The translations under genes and the position numbers were made by a program. A stretch of DNA of 16,073 bases. Origin: Pseudomonadota bacterium (GTDB lineage Bacteria > Pseudomonadota > Alphaproteobacteria > Sphingomonadales > Sphingomonadaceae). Of the stretch, positions 1-7,018 are shown one piece after another. The DNA lies in NCBI GenBank assembly GCA_023427285.1, contig JAEZBH010000215.1, forward strand, positions 1 through 16,073. Direction: 5' to 3'. Position 1 is the stretch's first letter, and each line of letters starts with the position of its first letter. The notes beneath the pieces are model-generated. The model was not told the DNA's origin and did no database searches. It was given only the letters and a program-made list of their open reading frames with translations.

Positions 1-174
1 CAGATCGCCCGTGCGCAGGGCCGAGCCATAAAACAGAACCGCCTCGGCTGACGCGCAGTAGCGCTGCGCCACGCGCTGCGCGAAAGTGCTGACGACCGGG
101 TGCGCGGGCGTTGCCAGTTGTGCGGCCACGAGGTCCGTGAGCGTTGCGTGATCTTTTACCGCCGTGCCGGTCAT
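1..174 (-). CDS. Nucleotidyltransferase-like protein, N-terminal fragment
   Basis: Only the first 58 codons are in the window; the gene runs off the left edge. The frame is open from the ATG at 174-172 to base 1. Near the visible end is the stretch AVLFYGSALRTGDL (residues 45-58). It resembles the GS-x(n)-GD/L signature at the start of the nucleotidyltransferase fold, where Gly-Ser and a following acidic residue bind the nucleotide and metal, but the catalytic acidic residues would lie outside the window. The ATG overlaps the stop of a 16-codon ORF (ATGA), and no good ribosome binding site lies directly before it, so translation may be coupled. It follows the lipid kinase gene on the same strand across a hairpin, which suggests a related lipid headgroup role. 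That role is inferred. The family call itself is moderate because the catalytic half cannot be seen. Confidence 0.55.
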   Translation of the reverse strand, partial: MTGTAVKDHATLTDLVAAQLATPAHPVVSTFAQRVAQRYCASAEAVLFYGSALRTGDL

Positions 175-221
175 TGCTCGTCTGCCAACTGGATCAAGGT
201 CTGCGCCACGGCATAATCCAT
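171..221 (-). CDS. Possible 16-residue leader peptide ORF
   Basis: A short ORF reads MDYAVAQTLIQLADEQ and stops at a TGA that overlaps the ATG of the nucleotidyltransferase-like gene (ATGA). An AAGGG ribosome-binding-like sequence lies 6 bases before its ATG, better than anything before the downstream gene. It could be a translated leader that couples ribosomes into the next gene. It could also be chance, since no family resemblance is visible and the frame opens only after the hairpin at 250-276. Confidence 0.25.
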   Translation of the reverse strand: MDYAVAQTLIQLADEQ

Positions 222-249
222 GCGCGGCCCTTGCAAACTAATGGGGGTT

Positions 250-276
250 CTAAAGGGGGTTATAGACCCCCTTTAG
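250..276 (-). terminator. GGGGG/CCCCC hairpin element, copy 1, after the lipid kinase gene
   Basis: A perfect 11-bp stem (CTAAAGGGGGT with ACCCCCTTTAG) encloses a 5-base TATAG loop. It lies about 18 bases past the kinase stop codon. Read on the minus strand, the hairpin is followed by a second C-tract (CCCCC at 247-243) and then a T-rich stretch. It shares the layout of three other hairpins in this window, each just past a gene end, so it is probably an operon-end terminator or 3' processing element. Confidence 0.6.
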
Positions 277-293
277 AAATTGAAACCCTTGCC

Positions 294-1265
294 TCAAGCC
301 GCGAGCGACAGGAACGGCTGGGGCGCGGTTTGGGTGAGCACGATCGGGCGGCCGGGGGCGGCTTTATAGATTTCGCCGTCCAGCAGCACGGCCGGATCGC
401 TGCCCTCGATACGGATTTCGGAGCTACCGTCCAGATGCAGGCCGGGAGTATCTTCCACCTCGCTCTTGCGCATCAACAGCATGGAGATGGCGGTGCGCAG
501 GATGCTCATGCGGTTCTGCTCAAGGCAGATCAGCTTGAGCGAGCTGCCATCGCCGGTATCCTTCGGGCGAATGCCGAGCAGCAACTTCTCCAGCGTCGTC
601 ACCAGCAGGACGAAGAACCACCCCTCGTAGGAGCCGACGCCCTCAACAGTCACCTTGAGCGGCTCTGAGCGCACGGGCGACAGTCTGGAGCGCCCGCCGA
701 TCAAGACGCCGGTCAGCGTGGCGACAGCGGCCAGAAAGTGGGAAATCTTGTTGGACAGGCCGAGCGGGTAAATCTTGTTGCGGCAGAACATGAGCGCGCT
801 GAGCAGCCCTGCCCCGCCAAGGAACATGCCGAGCACCGGACGATTGCCGCGCCCGTCAGACAGGGCGATGAGGCGGCGGCTGACCACGTGCGCGGAGACG
901 TCTCCGGCTGCGATCTCGACGATCCGGTCGAGCGCCTTGAGCGGATCACCCTCCGCGCCAAGATCGGCGGCAATGAGGTTGGTCTTGCCGTTGGGCAGCA
1001 CGGCAACCGGCGGCAGATCATCGCCAAAAGGGCGTGCGTGATAGAGTTCGGTCAGCGTTGCCTGCACCGTGCCATCGCCGCCATTGATGACGAGAATGGT
1101 CGGCTTGACCGATGCGATGCACTTCAACGCCTCTGGGATCTCGTTGATGTCGCTCAGCTCGACGTGGAAAATGTTCGGGCGCGACGCCACGAACTCACGC
1201 ACGCGGGGCAGCAGATCCTTGTTTCTGGTCGACAAGGGATTGGTGAGCAGCGCAACCAGAGACAT
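294..1265 (-). CDS. Diacylglycerol-kinase-fold lipid kinase (possible ceramide or sphingoid kinase)
   Basis: This 323-residue protein has the DAGK catalytic fold: an N-terminal nucleotide-binding half with INGGDGT (residues 60-66), the LPNGKTN segment (90-96), and a C-terminal beta-rich half with LLDGE (294-298), where the DGE is typical of the family. Members phosphorylate lipid hydroxyls such as diacylglycerol, sphingoid base or ceramide, at the inner membrane face. The second motif is unusual: most relatives have P-x-G-T-x-N, whereas here the conserved Thr is Lys (NGKTN), so its substrate is uncertain. The ATG lies 3 bases past the stop of the DUF2141 gene, with a GGGAGG ribosome binding site inside that gene's end, so the two are co-transcribed. 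A bacterial ceramide kinase of this fold (CpgB) is known in Caulobacter. That this protein does the same is my inference from the neighbours. Confidence 0.85.
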   Translation of the reverse strand: MSLVALLTNPLSTRNKDLLPRVREFVASRPNIFHVELSDINEIPEALKCIASVKPTILVINGGDGTVQATLTELYHARPFGDDLPPVAVLPNGKTNLIAADLGAEGDPLKALDRIVEIAAGDVSAHVVSRRLIALSDGRGNRPVLGMFLGGAGLLSALMFCRNKIYPLGLSNKISHFLAAVATLTGVLIGGRSRLSPVRSEPLKVTVEGVGSYEGWFFVLLVTTLEKLLLGIRPKDTGDGSSLKLICLEQNRMSILRTAISMLLMRKSEVEDTPGLHLDGSSEIRIEGSDPAVLLDGEIYKAAPGRPIVLTQTAPQPFLSLAA

Positions 1266-1268
1266 GGA

Positions 1269-1802
1269 TTACTTCGCCTCCCGAATCGGCTTCACACTGA
1301 GGCCGGACACGTAATTCAGAACAATTTCCATCGTGCCCACCGAATTCGGGACCTTGAAGGCCACCTGGCTGACGGGGGGCTTGGACATCTTCAACTTGGG
1401 ATTGTTGGACACGCCGAAGCCGTCGCTCCACAGGTCGGTCTTGCCGTCGCTGTCGCGATCATGCAGCACCGAGAGCGCATAGGTCTGGTGATTGCCGCTC
1501 AGCGGCACGCAGACGGTTGCATTCCCGCTGGCGGGAACCGGCACGGCGTATTTAACCAAGTATTTGCCGGACTTTAGAAAATCATCTTCCGATGCCCGGA
1601 AGGCCTTCACAACAAGCTGGCCGACATTGTCCTTGAAGCCCGTCACCGTGAGCAACACGGCAGGAGCGGACGCACCAGACTCGCAACTTGCCGCGTGCGG
1701 ACCCAGCACAGCGGCTCCAGCCGGGGCCGCCTGCACACCTGTTGCTGCTGCCACCAGCAGAGACAGTGCGGAGACGAGCGTCCTCAGGCTGCGATTTTTC
1801 AT
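1269..1802 (-). CDS. Secreted DUF2141 family protein
   Basis: The protein has 177 residues from the ATG at 1802, which has a good AAGGAAGAGG ribosome binding site about 5 bases upstream; longer in-frame starts (to 1907) lack this and would bury the signal peptide. Residues 1 to about 25 form a signal peptide (basic start, hydrophobic core, VQA-like cleavage site), so the mature protein is periplasmic or exported. The C-terminal two thirds match DUF2141, including the HDRDSDGKTD segment (acidic, possibly metal-binding) and the following GFGVSNN segment. The function of the family is unknown. It is the first gene of the minus-strand operon with the lipid kinase, so a role in handling an envelope lipid is possible but unproven. 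Confidence 0.8.
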   Translation of the reverse strand: MKNRSLRTLVSALSLLVAAATGVQAAPAGAAVLGPHAASCESGASAPAVLLTVTGFKDNVGQLVVKAFRASEDDFLKSGKYLVKYAVPVPASGNATVCVPLSGNHQTYALSVLHDRDSDGKTDLWSDGFGVSNNPKLKMSKPPVSQVAFKVPNSVGTMEIVLNYVSGLSVKPIREAK

Positions 1803-1813
1803 GTGACCTCTTC

Positions 1814-1873
1814 CTTTGGCCGGGCTATATCCAGCCCATAATTTATTTCTTTGGGGGTCGTTCGCGGCCAAAG
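1814..1873. repeat. 9-bp inverted repeat flanking the divergent start region
   Basis: CTTTGGCCG (1814-1822) and its exact reverse complement CGGCCAAAG (1865-1873) lie 42 bases apart in the gap between the divergent operons. The left arm lies within the leader of the DUF2141 transcript and over the candidate lptF -35 box. A pair of operator half-sites is possible; chance cannot be excluded. Confidence 0.4.
1816..1844 (+). promoter_or_regulatory. Candidate promoter of the lptF operon
   Basis: TTGGCC (1816-1821) and TAATTT (1839-1844) are separated by 17 bases in the divergent gap between the DUF2141 gene and lptF. This would place the transcript start near 1851 and give a leader of about 50 bases. 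The match to a sigma-70-type promoter is only fair. The -35 part overlaps one arm of a 9-bp inverted repeat (1814-1822 with 1865-1873). Confidence 0.3.
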
Positions 1874-1899
1874 TTTGACCAATCGGCGACAATACCGCG

Positions 1900-3105
1900 A
1901 TGATCAACCGCCTGGACCGTTACATTTCTGGTCTCATTCTGGTTCCGCTGCTCGCCACCCTGGTGGTTTCGGCGCTTCTTCTGCTGCTCGACAAGATGCT
2001 GAGGCTGTTCACCTTTGTCATGGACGAAGGCGGCCCGGTCACCGTCGTGTGGCAAATGCTGGGCAATCTCATTCCCCAGTATCTGGCGCTGGGCATCCCG
2101 ATCGGGCTGCTGCTGGGCACCACACTGGCCTTTCGCAAGCTGGCGACCGGCAGCGAGATGGATGCCATCACCTCTGCGGGCGTCTCGCACCTGCGGCTGC
2201 TGAAGATGCCGATGATCTATGCAGCGCTGCTGGCGGTCGTGACGCTGGGCCTTGTCGGCTTCATCCAGCCCTACAGCCGCTATGCCTATGAGGGTTTGCG
2301 CTTCGAATTGCGCTCGGGCGCGCTGGGGGCCAGCATCAAGGTTGGCGAATTTGCCCATCTGGGCAAGAAGCTGACGCTGCGGATCGAGGAATCCCGCGAC
2401 GGCGGCCGGATTCTGTCAGACATTTTCGTTTACGTTGTCGACAAGAAAGACGCGATCCTGACCGCCACCGCCGAACAGGGCACGTTTCTGGCGACGGACG
2501 ATCCCAATATCGTGCTGTTCCGACTGTTCAACGGCGAGCTGGTTCACCGCGACGCCACCGGCAACGCACAGCGCATCCTCCAGTTCGACCAGCACGACCT
2601 GCCGGTGGATCTGCCGGAGATCGAGGCGTTTCGCGCCAGAGGCAACGAATATCTGGAAATGACCCTGCCCGAGCTGGTCATCACGCAGAGCGAGCCCACC
2701 CTGACACCAGAGTTGAAGCAGGAGGCCAGAGCCAACTTCCACCGCCGGTTGATACAGGTGGCGGTTCTGTTCGCCATTCCGTTCCTGGCGATGGGCATGG
2801 CTATTCCGCCCAAGCGCAGTACATCGGCAATCGGCGTGTTCGCCGGAATCGTCATTCTGGTCGTTTACAACGAGATTTCTGAGTTCTGCGAGAAGATCAG
2901 CGGTGATGGCGTTGTTCCGGCAGCGCTTGCCCAATGGGTGCCTTACACCCTGTTTCTCCTTTACAGCGTCTGGCTGTTCCGGCAGGTGGCCTACAAGGTA
3001 GGCGAGCCGCCGATCGGCCGTCTGATCCGCATTGGCGACAAGATGTCGAAGCGGCTGAAACGCCTGATGGCACTCTTCCGCCGCCGGCGGAAACTCGCTC
3101 ACTAA
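1900..3105 (+). CDS. lptF: LptF/LptG family permease, LptF-like
   Basis: This 401-residue inner-membrane protein belongs to the LptF/LptG (YjgP/YjgQ) family, which pulls a lipid out of the inner membrane and passes it to a periplasmic bridge, powered by the ATPase LptB. Three membrane segments lie near residues 10-33, 60-78 and 105-123. A periplasmic beta-jellyroll region follows (about 130-270), and three more segments occupy the C-terminal third. The cytoplasmic coupling-helix segment TGSEMDAITSAGVS (83-96), which docks on LptB, is present. It is the first gene of a plus-strand row: lptG starts 12 bases after its stop. No strong ribosome binding site precedes the ATG. lptD, often next to lptFG in alphaproteobacteria, is absent here, so the cargo may be a glycosphingolipid rather than LPS. 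The cargo is inferred. Confidence 0.9.
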   Translation: MINRLDRYISGLILVPLLATLVVSALLLLLDKMLRLFTFVMDEGGPVTVVWQMLGNLIPQYLALGIPIGLLLGTTLAFRKLATGSEMDAITSAGVSHLRLLKMPMIYAALLAVVTLGLVGFIQPYSRYAYEGLRFELRSGALGASIKVGEFAHLGKKLTLRIEESRDGGRILSDIFVYVVDKKDAILTATAEQGTFLATDDPNIVLFRLFNGELVHRDATGNAQRILQFDQHDLPVDLPEIEAFRARGNEYLEMTLPELVITQSEPTLTPELKQEARANFHRRLIQVAVLFAIPFLAMGMAIPPKRSTSAIGVFAGIVILVVYNEISEFCEKISGDGVVPAALAQWVPYTLFLLYSVWLFRQVAYKVGEPPIGRLIRIGDKMSKRLKRLMALFRRRRKLAH

Positions 3106-3117
3106 CGGGCAGGATAC

Positions 3118-4215
3118 ATGCGGCTGTTCCCCTCACTCACCCTGACACGCTATCTCGGACAGATGTTCATCGTCCGGGTGCTGGCCTTCATGATCGGCCT
3201 CGTGATGATCCTGCAAACGCTGGACCTGCTTTCGGAATCCGACAAGATTCTGTCGGTGCCGGGCAACGGGTATCCGGCCCTGCTCCAGTATGTGAGCCTG
3301 CGCCTGCCCCAGCTGATCTCGCAATTCCTGCCGTTCTCCGTTCTGCTCGGCACGCTGGTGACGCTGGCAACGCTGAACCAGAACAGCGAAGTGGTGGTGA
3401 TGCGCGCCTCGGGCATTTCGGCCCATCAGGTGCTGGCCCCGCTGCTGGCGGCCGCCGCCCTCATCGGGCTGTTTCACTTCACCTTCAACGAAACGGTGGT
3501 GGTGCGCTCCACCGCCGAGCTTCAGGCGTGGGAACGGGCGGATTACGCGCCGCGCCAGGAGGAAGGCGTGCCCGAGGGGCAGGAAGTATGGGTGGCCGAT
3601 GGCCAGACCATCATCCATGCCCGCGAGGCCATCCAGCGCGATGGCCAGTTGATCCTGCCCGGTTTCGAGCTTTTCGAGCGGCAGGACGACGGCAGCCGCC
3701 TGACCCGCATCATCACTGCCCGGCAGGCCGTTCATGCCAATGGCCAGTGGACGCTCTACGGCGTGCGCATCTACAGCCTCGATGGCGCACCGGCGGTGGA
3801 GCGGGACACCATGGCCTGGAACACTAACGTGCAGATCGACAGGTTCCTGGCGGTTTCGGTTGATCCGGCAACCGTTTCCTACAGCCGCCTGCGCAAGGCC
3901 ATCAAGGAACTGACCGAGGCGGGACGCCCGGTCGAGAGCCTTCAGGCCTCGCTCTACCACAAGGTTTCCGGCCCGTTCTCCTCGGTGCTGATGCCGCTGC
4001 TGGCGGCGGTGAGCGCCTTTGGCGTCGTGCGCTCGGGCAAGCTGTTCCTGCGCATCGTGATCGGCATGGCGCTGGGCTTCAGCTACTTCGTTGCGGACAA
4101 CTTCATGCTCGCCATGGGTCAGTTCGGCTCCGTACCGCCGTTCCTGGCTGCCTGGGCGGCGCCCCTGCTCTTCTTCTGCATCGGTGAGAGCGTCTTGTTC
4201 CGGACCGAGGAATGA
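3118..4215 (+). CDS. lptG: LptF/LptG family permease, LptG-like
   Basis: This 365-residue protein is the partner permease of the preceding gene. It has the same plan: three N-terminal membrane segments (about residues 17-37, 62-84, 103-122), a periplasmic domain, and three C-terminal segments. The coupling helix that contacts LptB is visible as NSEVVVMRASGISAH (89-103), a very typical LptG sequence. The ATG has a GCAGGA ribosome binding site. Its stop codon overlaps the start of the flippase-like gene (ATGA), so the two are translationally coupled. LptF and LptG act as a heterodimer with two copies of LptB. The pair therefore needs an LptB encoded elsewhere. Confidence 0.9.
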   Translation: MRLFPSLTLTRYLGQMFIVRVLAFMIGLVMILQTLDLLSESDKILSVPGNGYPALLQYVSLRLPQLISQFLPFSVLLGTLVTLATLNQNSEVVVMRASGISAHQVLAPLLAAAALIGLFHFTFNETVVVRSTAELQAWERADYAPRQEEGVPEGQEVWVADGQTIIHAREAIQRDGQLILPGFELFERQDDGSRLTRIITARQAVHANGQWTLYGVRIYSLDGAPAVERDTMAWNTNVQIDRFLAVSVDPATVSYSRLRKAIKELTEAGRPVESLQASLYHKVSGPFSSVLMPLLAAVSAFGVVRSGKLFLRIVIGMALGFSYFVADNFMLAMGQFGSVPPFLAAWAAPLLFFCIGESVLFRTEE

Positions 4216-5768
4216 CAACGCCTGCCATGCATGACACACCTGCGGAGATCGAGCGAAAGCCCGTAACCGAAGGCGAGGTTGCGCGCGGCGCGGCCACGGC
4301 CTTGCTTGCCCGCTTCGGCGCGGTGATCGAACTCATCAGCCAGCCCGCCTATACGTGGCTGTTCTCGGTGGCGACCTATGGCGTCTACACGGTGCTGTGG
4401 GCGGCGGTGAACATCGTCTCCAACATCGTTGATCTGGCCATGACCAGCGTGCTTCAGCGCGTGGTGCCGCAGGCCAGGAGCGAGGAAGAAGCCCACGCCG
4501 CCGTCAAGGTGGCCATACTCATCACGCTTGCCACCACCGTGCCGCTGGCGCTGCTGGGCAGCCTTGCCGCGCCATGGCTCGCCGGCATTGTGAACGCTGC
4601 TCCCAAGGATCAGGCGACGCTGGCGCTGGCCATCGGCCTGTTCGCCTGGGCGCTGCCGCTGTGGACCTTCATGGAGGTGGCAGGCTCTGCCATGCGGGCG
4701 CGGCGCGCCTTCGGCCCCGAAATCCGCCTCAAGGTATTCTATGAGCAGGCCAGCCGCCTTGCCTTTGCCGTGGTGTGCTTCGCCATTGGTCTGCAAAGCC
4801 TCGGGCTGGTGGTCGCGCACCTTGCCTCGCTGCTGTTCATCTCGGCGCTGTCGCTGCGCCTGCTGGGCAAATACTACAATCTGAAGCTGCTGCTGCGCGC
4901 CCGCGTGCCGCGTGGCATGGTCCACGAAATGCTGACCTACGGGCTGGCCGTGCTGCCGGGCAACATCCTGAAGCGCTGCTATTCCGACCTGCCGCCGATC
5001 TTGCTGAACCTGATGCTGCCGGGCGCGCAGGGCGCAACGGCCGCCGCGCTCTACGGCATTGCGCGCAAGGTCTCCAGCATCATGCAGATGGTCAAGCTCA
5101 GCTTCGGCTACGTCATGGCGCCGCTGGCCTCGGCCCAGAAGGCCGCCATCGATTCCAATGCGGTGCAGCCGCTTTACGGCTTTTCCACCCGCCTTGCCAC
5201 GGCGGGCATTCTGCCGCTTCTGGCTCTGCTCATCGGCCTGTCGCCGGGGATTTTGATGCTGTTCGCCCCCGAGGCGCGAGCAGCGCTGATGCTGGTCATC
5301 ATTCTCTCCGTCGGCCGCGCGATCGAGGCGCTGCTCGGCCCGAGCGCCGCCATTCTGGAAGTGATCGGCCAGCGTCGGCTGATGCTGTGGAACAGCGGCG
5401 CAGGGCTGGTGAGCTGGTTCGGGCTGGCGTTCGCCCTCACCCCGACGTTCGGCGCGGCGGGCATGGCGATCTCGGTGGCGGTTTCGCTGAACCTCGTGGC
5501 GGTGCTGGCGCTGGTGCAGCTTTACTGGTCGCACCTTTTACACCCGTTTCAGCCTCCGTTCTGGCGCACATTGTCCATCAGCGCGCTGGCAGCGCTGATG
5601 GTGCTGGCAGCCGATGCCGCTGCAAGCCGCTGGTCCGAGCTTGCCGGAATGGTTGCAGCCGCTGTCATGTTCCTGCCTGCCTTCTGGCTCTCGCTGCGGT
5701 TCGGCCTGTGCCGCGCCGACCGCGCAGCGCTGGGCCGGTTCAGCAAATGGCTGCGCCTGAAGGTGTAG
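4212..5768 (+). CDS. Lipopolysaccharide/polysaccharide biosynthesis flippase-like membrane protein
   Basis: This 518-residue protein consists almost wholly of hydrophobic segments, with about 12-14 membrane helices after a hydrophilic N-terminal tail of roughly 30 residues. Length, spacing and the early TYGVYTVLWAAVNIVSN segment fit the Wzx/MurJ-type branch of the MOP transporter superfamily, which flips lipid-linked sugars across the inner membrane. The first ATG overlaps the lptG stop; a second ATG at 4227 is an alternative start, with a GAGGAA site 14 bases before it. Coupling to lptG suggests that its cargo feeds the same export route, for example a glycosylated lipid. The cargo cannot be told from the sequence. 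A 90-base gap separates it from the next gene. Confidence 0.75.
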   Translation: MTTPAMHDTPAEIERKPVTEGEVARGAATALLARFGAVIELISQPAYTWLFSVATYGVYTVLWAAVNIVSNIVDLAMTSVLQRVVPQARSEEEAHAAVKVAILITLATTVPLALLGSLAAPWLAGIVNAAPKDQATLALAIGLFAWALPLWTFMEVAGSAMRARRAFGPEIRLKVFYEQASRLAFAVVCFAIGLQSLGLVVAHLASLLFISALSLRLLGKYYNLKLLLRARVPRGMVHEMLTYGLAVLPGNILKRCYSDLPPILLNLMLPGAQGATAAALYGIARKVSSIMQMVKLSFGYVMAPLASAQKAAIDSNAVQPLYGFSTRLATAGILPLLALLIGLSPGILMLFAPEARAALMLVIILSVGRAIEALLGPSAAILEVIGQRRLMLWNSGAGLVSWFGLAFALTPTFGAAGMAISVAVSLNLVAVLALVQLYWSHLLHPFQPPFWRTLSISALAALMVLAADAAASRWSELAGMVAAAVMFLPAFWLSLRFGLCRADRAALGRFSKWLRLKV

Positions 5769-5858
5769 CCGGCTTCCTTATCGCCACGTTTGCCAGCCCA
5801 AAATCCGCCATAGTGATGCCCCATCGAATGGGCGAATAGCCTTGCAGGAGTTTCCAGC

Positions 5859-7010
5859 GTGCTGACCACCGCCACGACCATCGAGATCCGCCCGGTTGAG
5901 ACCAAAGCCGATCTTGACGCTTTCGTTCGTCTGCCCTGGACGCTCTACAAGAACGACCCCCAGTGGGTGCCGCCGCTTCTGGGCGAGGTGAAGGGCCTTT
6001 TGTCGGAGAAATCCAACCCCTACTTCGGCCACGCCAAGGCGCGCTACTGGCTGGCGCTGCGAGACGGCAAGCCGGTTGGCCGCATCTCGGCCCAGATCGA
6101 TGAGCTGGTGCAAAAGCACATGGGCCAGGGCACCGGCCAGTGGGGCATGTTCGAGTGCGAGAACGACCCGGCTGTTGCGGCAGAGCTGTTCAAGACCGCC
6201 GAGGGCTGGCTGAAGGCGGGCAGCATGACCAATGCGATGGGGCCGTTCAGCCTCTCCATCTGGGATGAGCCGGGCCTTCTGGTTGACGGCTTCGAGCACC
6301 CCCCGCTGCTGATGACGCCGCACCACCTGCCCTACTACGCCGGAATGATTGAGGCGCTGGGCTACGGCAAGGCCAAGGACCTCTACGCCTACGATCTGGA
6401 CATCACCGCCGGTTTCCCCGAGCGCATCCAGCGGATTGTGGCGGCGGGCGACAAGAACCCGCGCATCCGCATCCGCAAGGCCGACCCCTCCCGCTTCGAG
6501 CAGGAAGTGCGGCTGGTGCTGGAGATTCTGAATGACGCCTGGTCGGACAACTGGGGCTTCATTCCGCTGACCGAGGCGGAAATCGCCTACGCCGCCAAGA
6601 AGATGAAGCCGCTGGTGAAGCCGGATCTGGTGCGCATCTGCGAGTTCGACGGCGAGCCTGCCGCCTTCATGCTGACCCTGCCGGACCTGAACGAGCTTCA
6701 GCGCGACCTTGACGGCCGCCTGTTCCCGTTCGGCTGGGCAAAGCTGCTGTGGCGTTTGCGCAAGCCCTTCACCCAGCGCGTGCGCGTGCCCTTGATGGGC
6801 GTGCGCAAGGAGTTGCAGGCCAGCCGCAACGGCGCGCTGATGGCGATGATGCTGATCGAGCATATTCGCCGGGATACGGTGGGCGTTTACTCGAACCGGG
6901 GCGAGCTTTCCTGGATTCTGGAGGACAACCTGCCGATGCGGAATATCCTCGAGAATATCGGCTGCTTCATCTACAAGACTTACCGCATCTACGATAAGTC
7001 GCTGGGCTGA
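5859..7010 (+). CDS. YghO-like GNAT-fold acyltransferase, possible ceramide synthase
   Basis: This 383-residue protein belongs to a family often labelled YghO, N-acetyltransferase or, misleadingly, dATP pyrophosphohydrolase. It starts with the IRPVETKADLDAFVRLPW segment (residues 10-27) and then NDPQWVPPLL (32-41). It continues with a GNAT-like strand region FGHAKARYWLALRDGKPVGR (56-75) and the characteristic MGPFSLSIWDEPGLLVDGFE segment (127-146). The start is a GTG with a CAGGAG ribosome binding site 8 bases before it. The bacterial ceramide synthase of Caulobacter (bCerS) is a GNAT-fold protein with this kind of annotation, and it acylates a sphingoid-type amine. Placed after lptFG and a flippase and opposite a lipid kinase, this gene is a reasonable bCerS candidate. 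The specific activity is inferred, and a different acyl or amino acceptor is possible. Confidence 0.75.
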   Translation: MLTTATTIEIRPVETKADLDAFVRLPWTLYKNDPQWVPPLLGEVKGLLSEKSNPYFGHAKARYWLALRDGKPVGRISAQIDELVQKHMGQGTGQWGMFECENDPAVAAELFKTAEGWLKAGSMTNAMGPFSLSIWDEPGLLVDGFEHPPLLMTPHHLPYYAGMIEALGYGKAKDLYAYDLDITAGFPERIQRIVAAGDKNPRIRIRKADPSRFEQEVRLVLEILNDAWSDNWGFIPLTEAEIAYAAKKMKPLVKPDLVRICEFDGEPAAFMLTLPDLNELQRDLDGRLFPFGWAKLLWRLRKPFTQRVRVPLMGVRKELQASRNGALMAMMLIEHIRRDTVGVYSNRGELSWILEDNLPMRNILENIGCFIYKTYRIYDKSLG

Positions 7011-7018
7011 TTTCGACC

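Noticed and set aside
1803..1907. Longer start for the DUF2141 protein, up to 1907
   Set aside because: It would bury the signal peptide and ignore the strong ribosome binding site at the ATG at 1802. It would also overlap the lptF start.
3133..4239. A 368-codon minus-strand ORF opposite lptG
   Set aside because: It is a shadow of lptG, which has a clear family match and a ribosome binding site.
4119..5534. A 471-codon minus-strand ORF opposite the flippase-like gene
   Set aside because: The composition is dominated by Gln, Arg, His and Gly, with no recognisable domain. The plus strand codes a coherent membrane protein.
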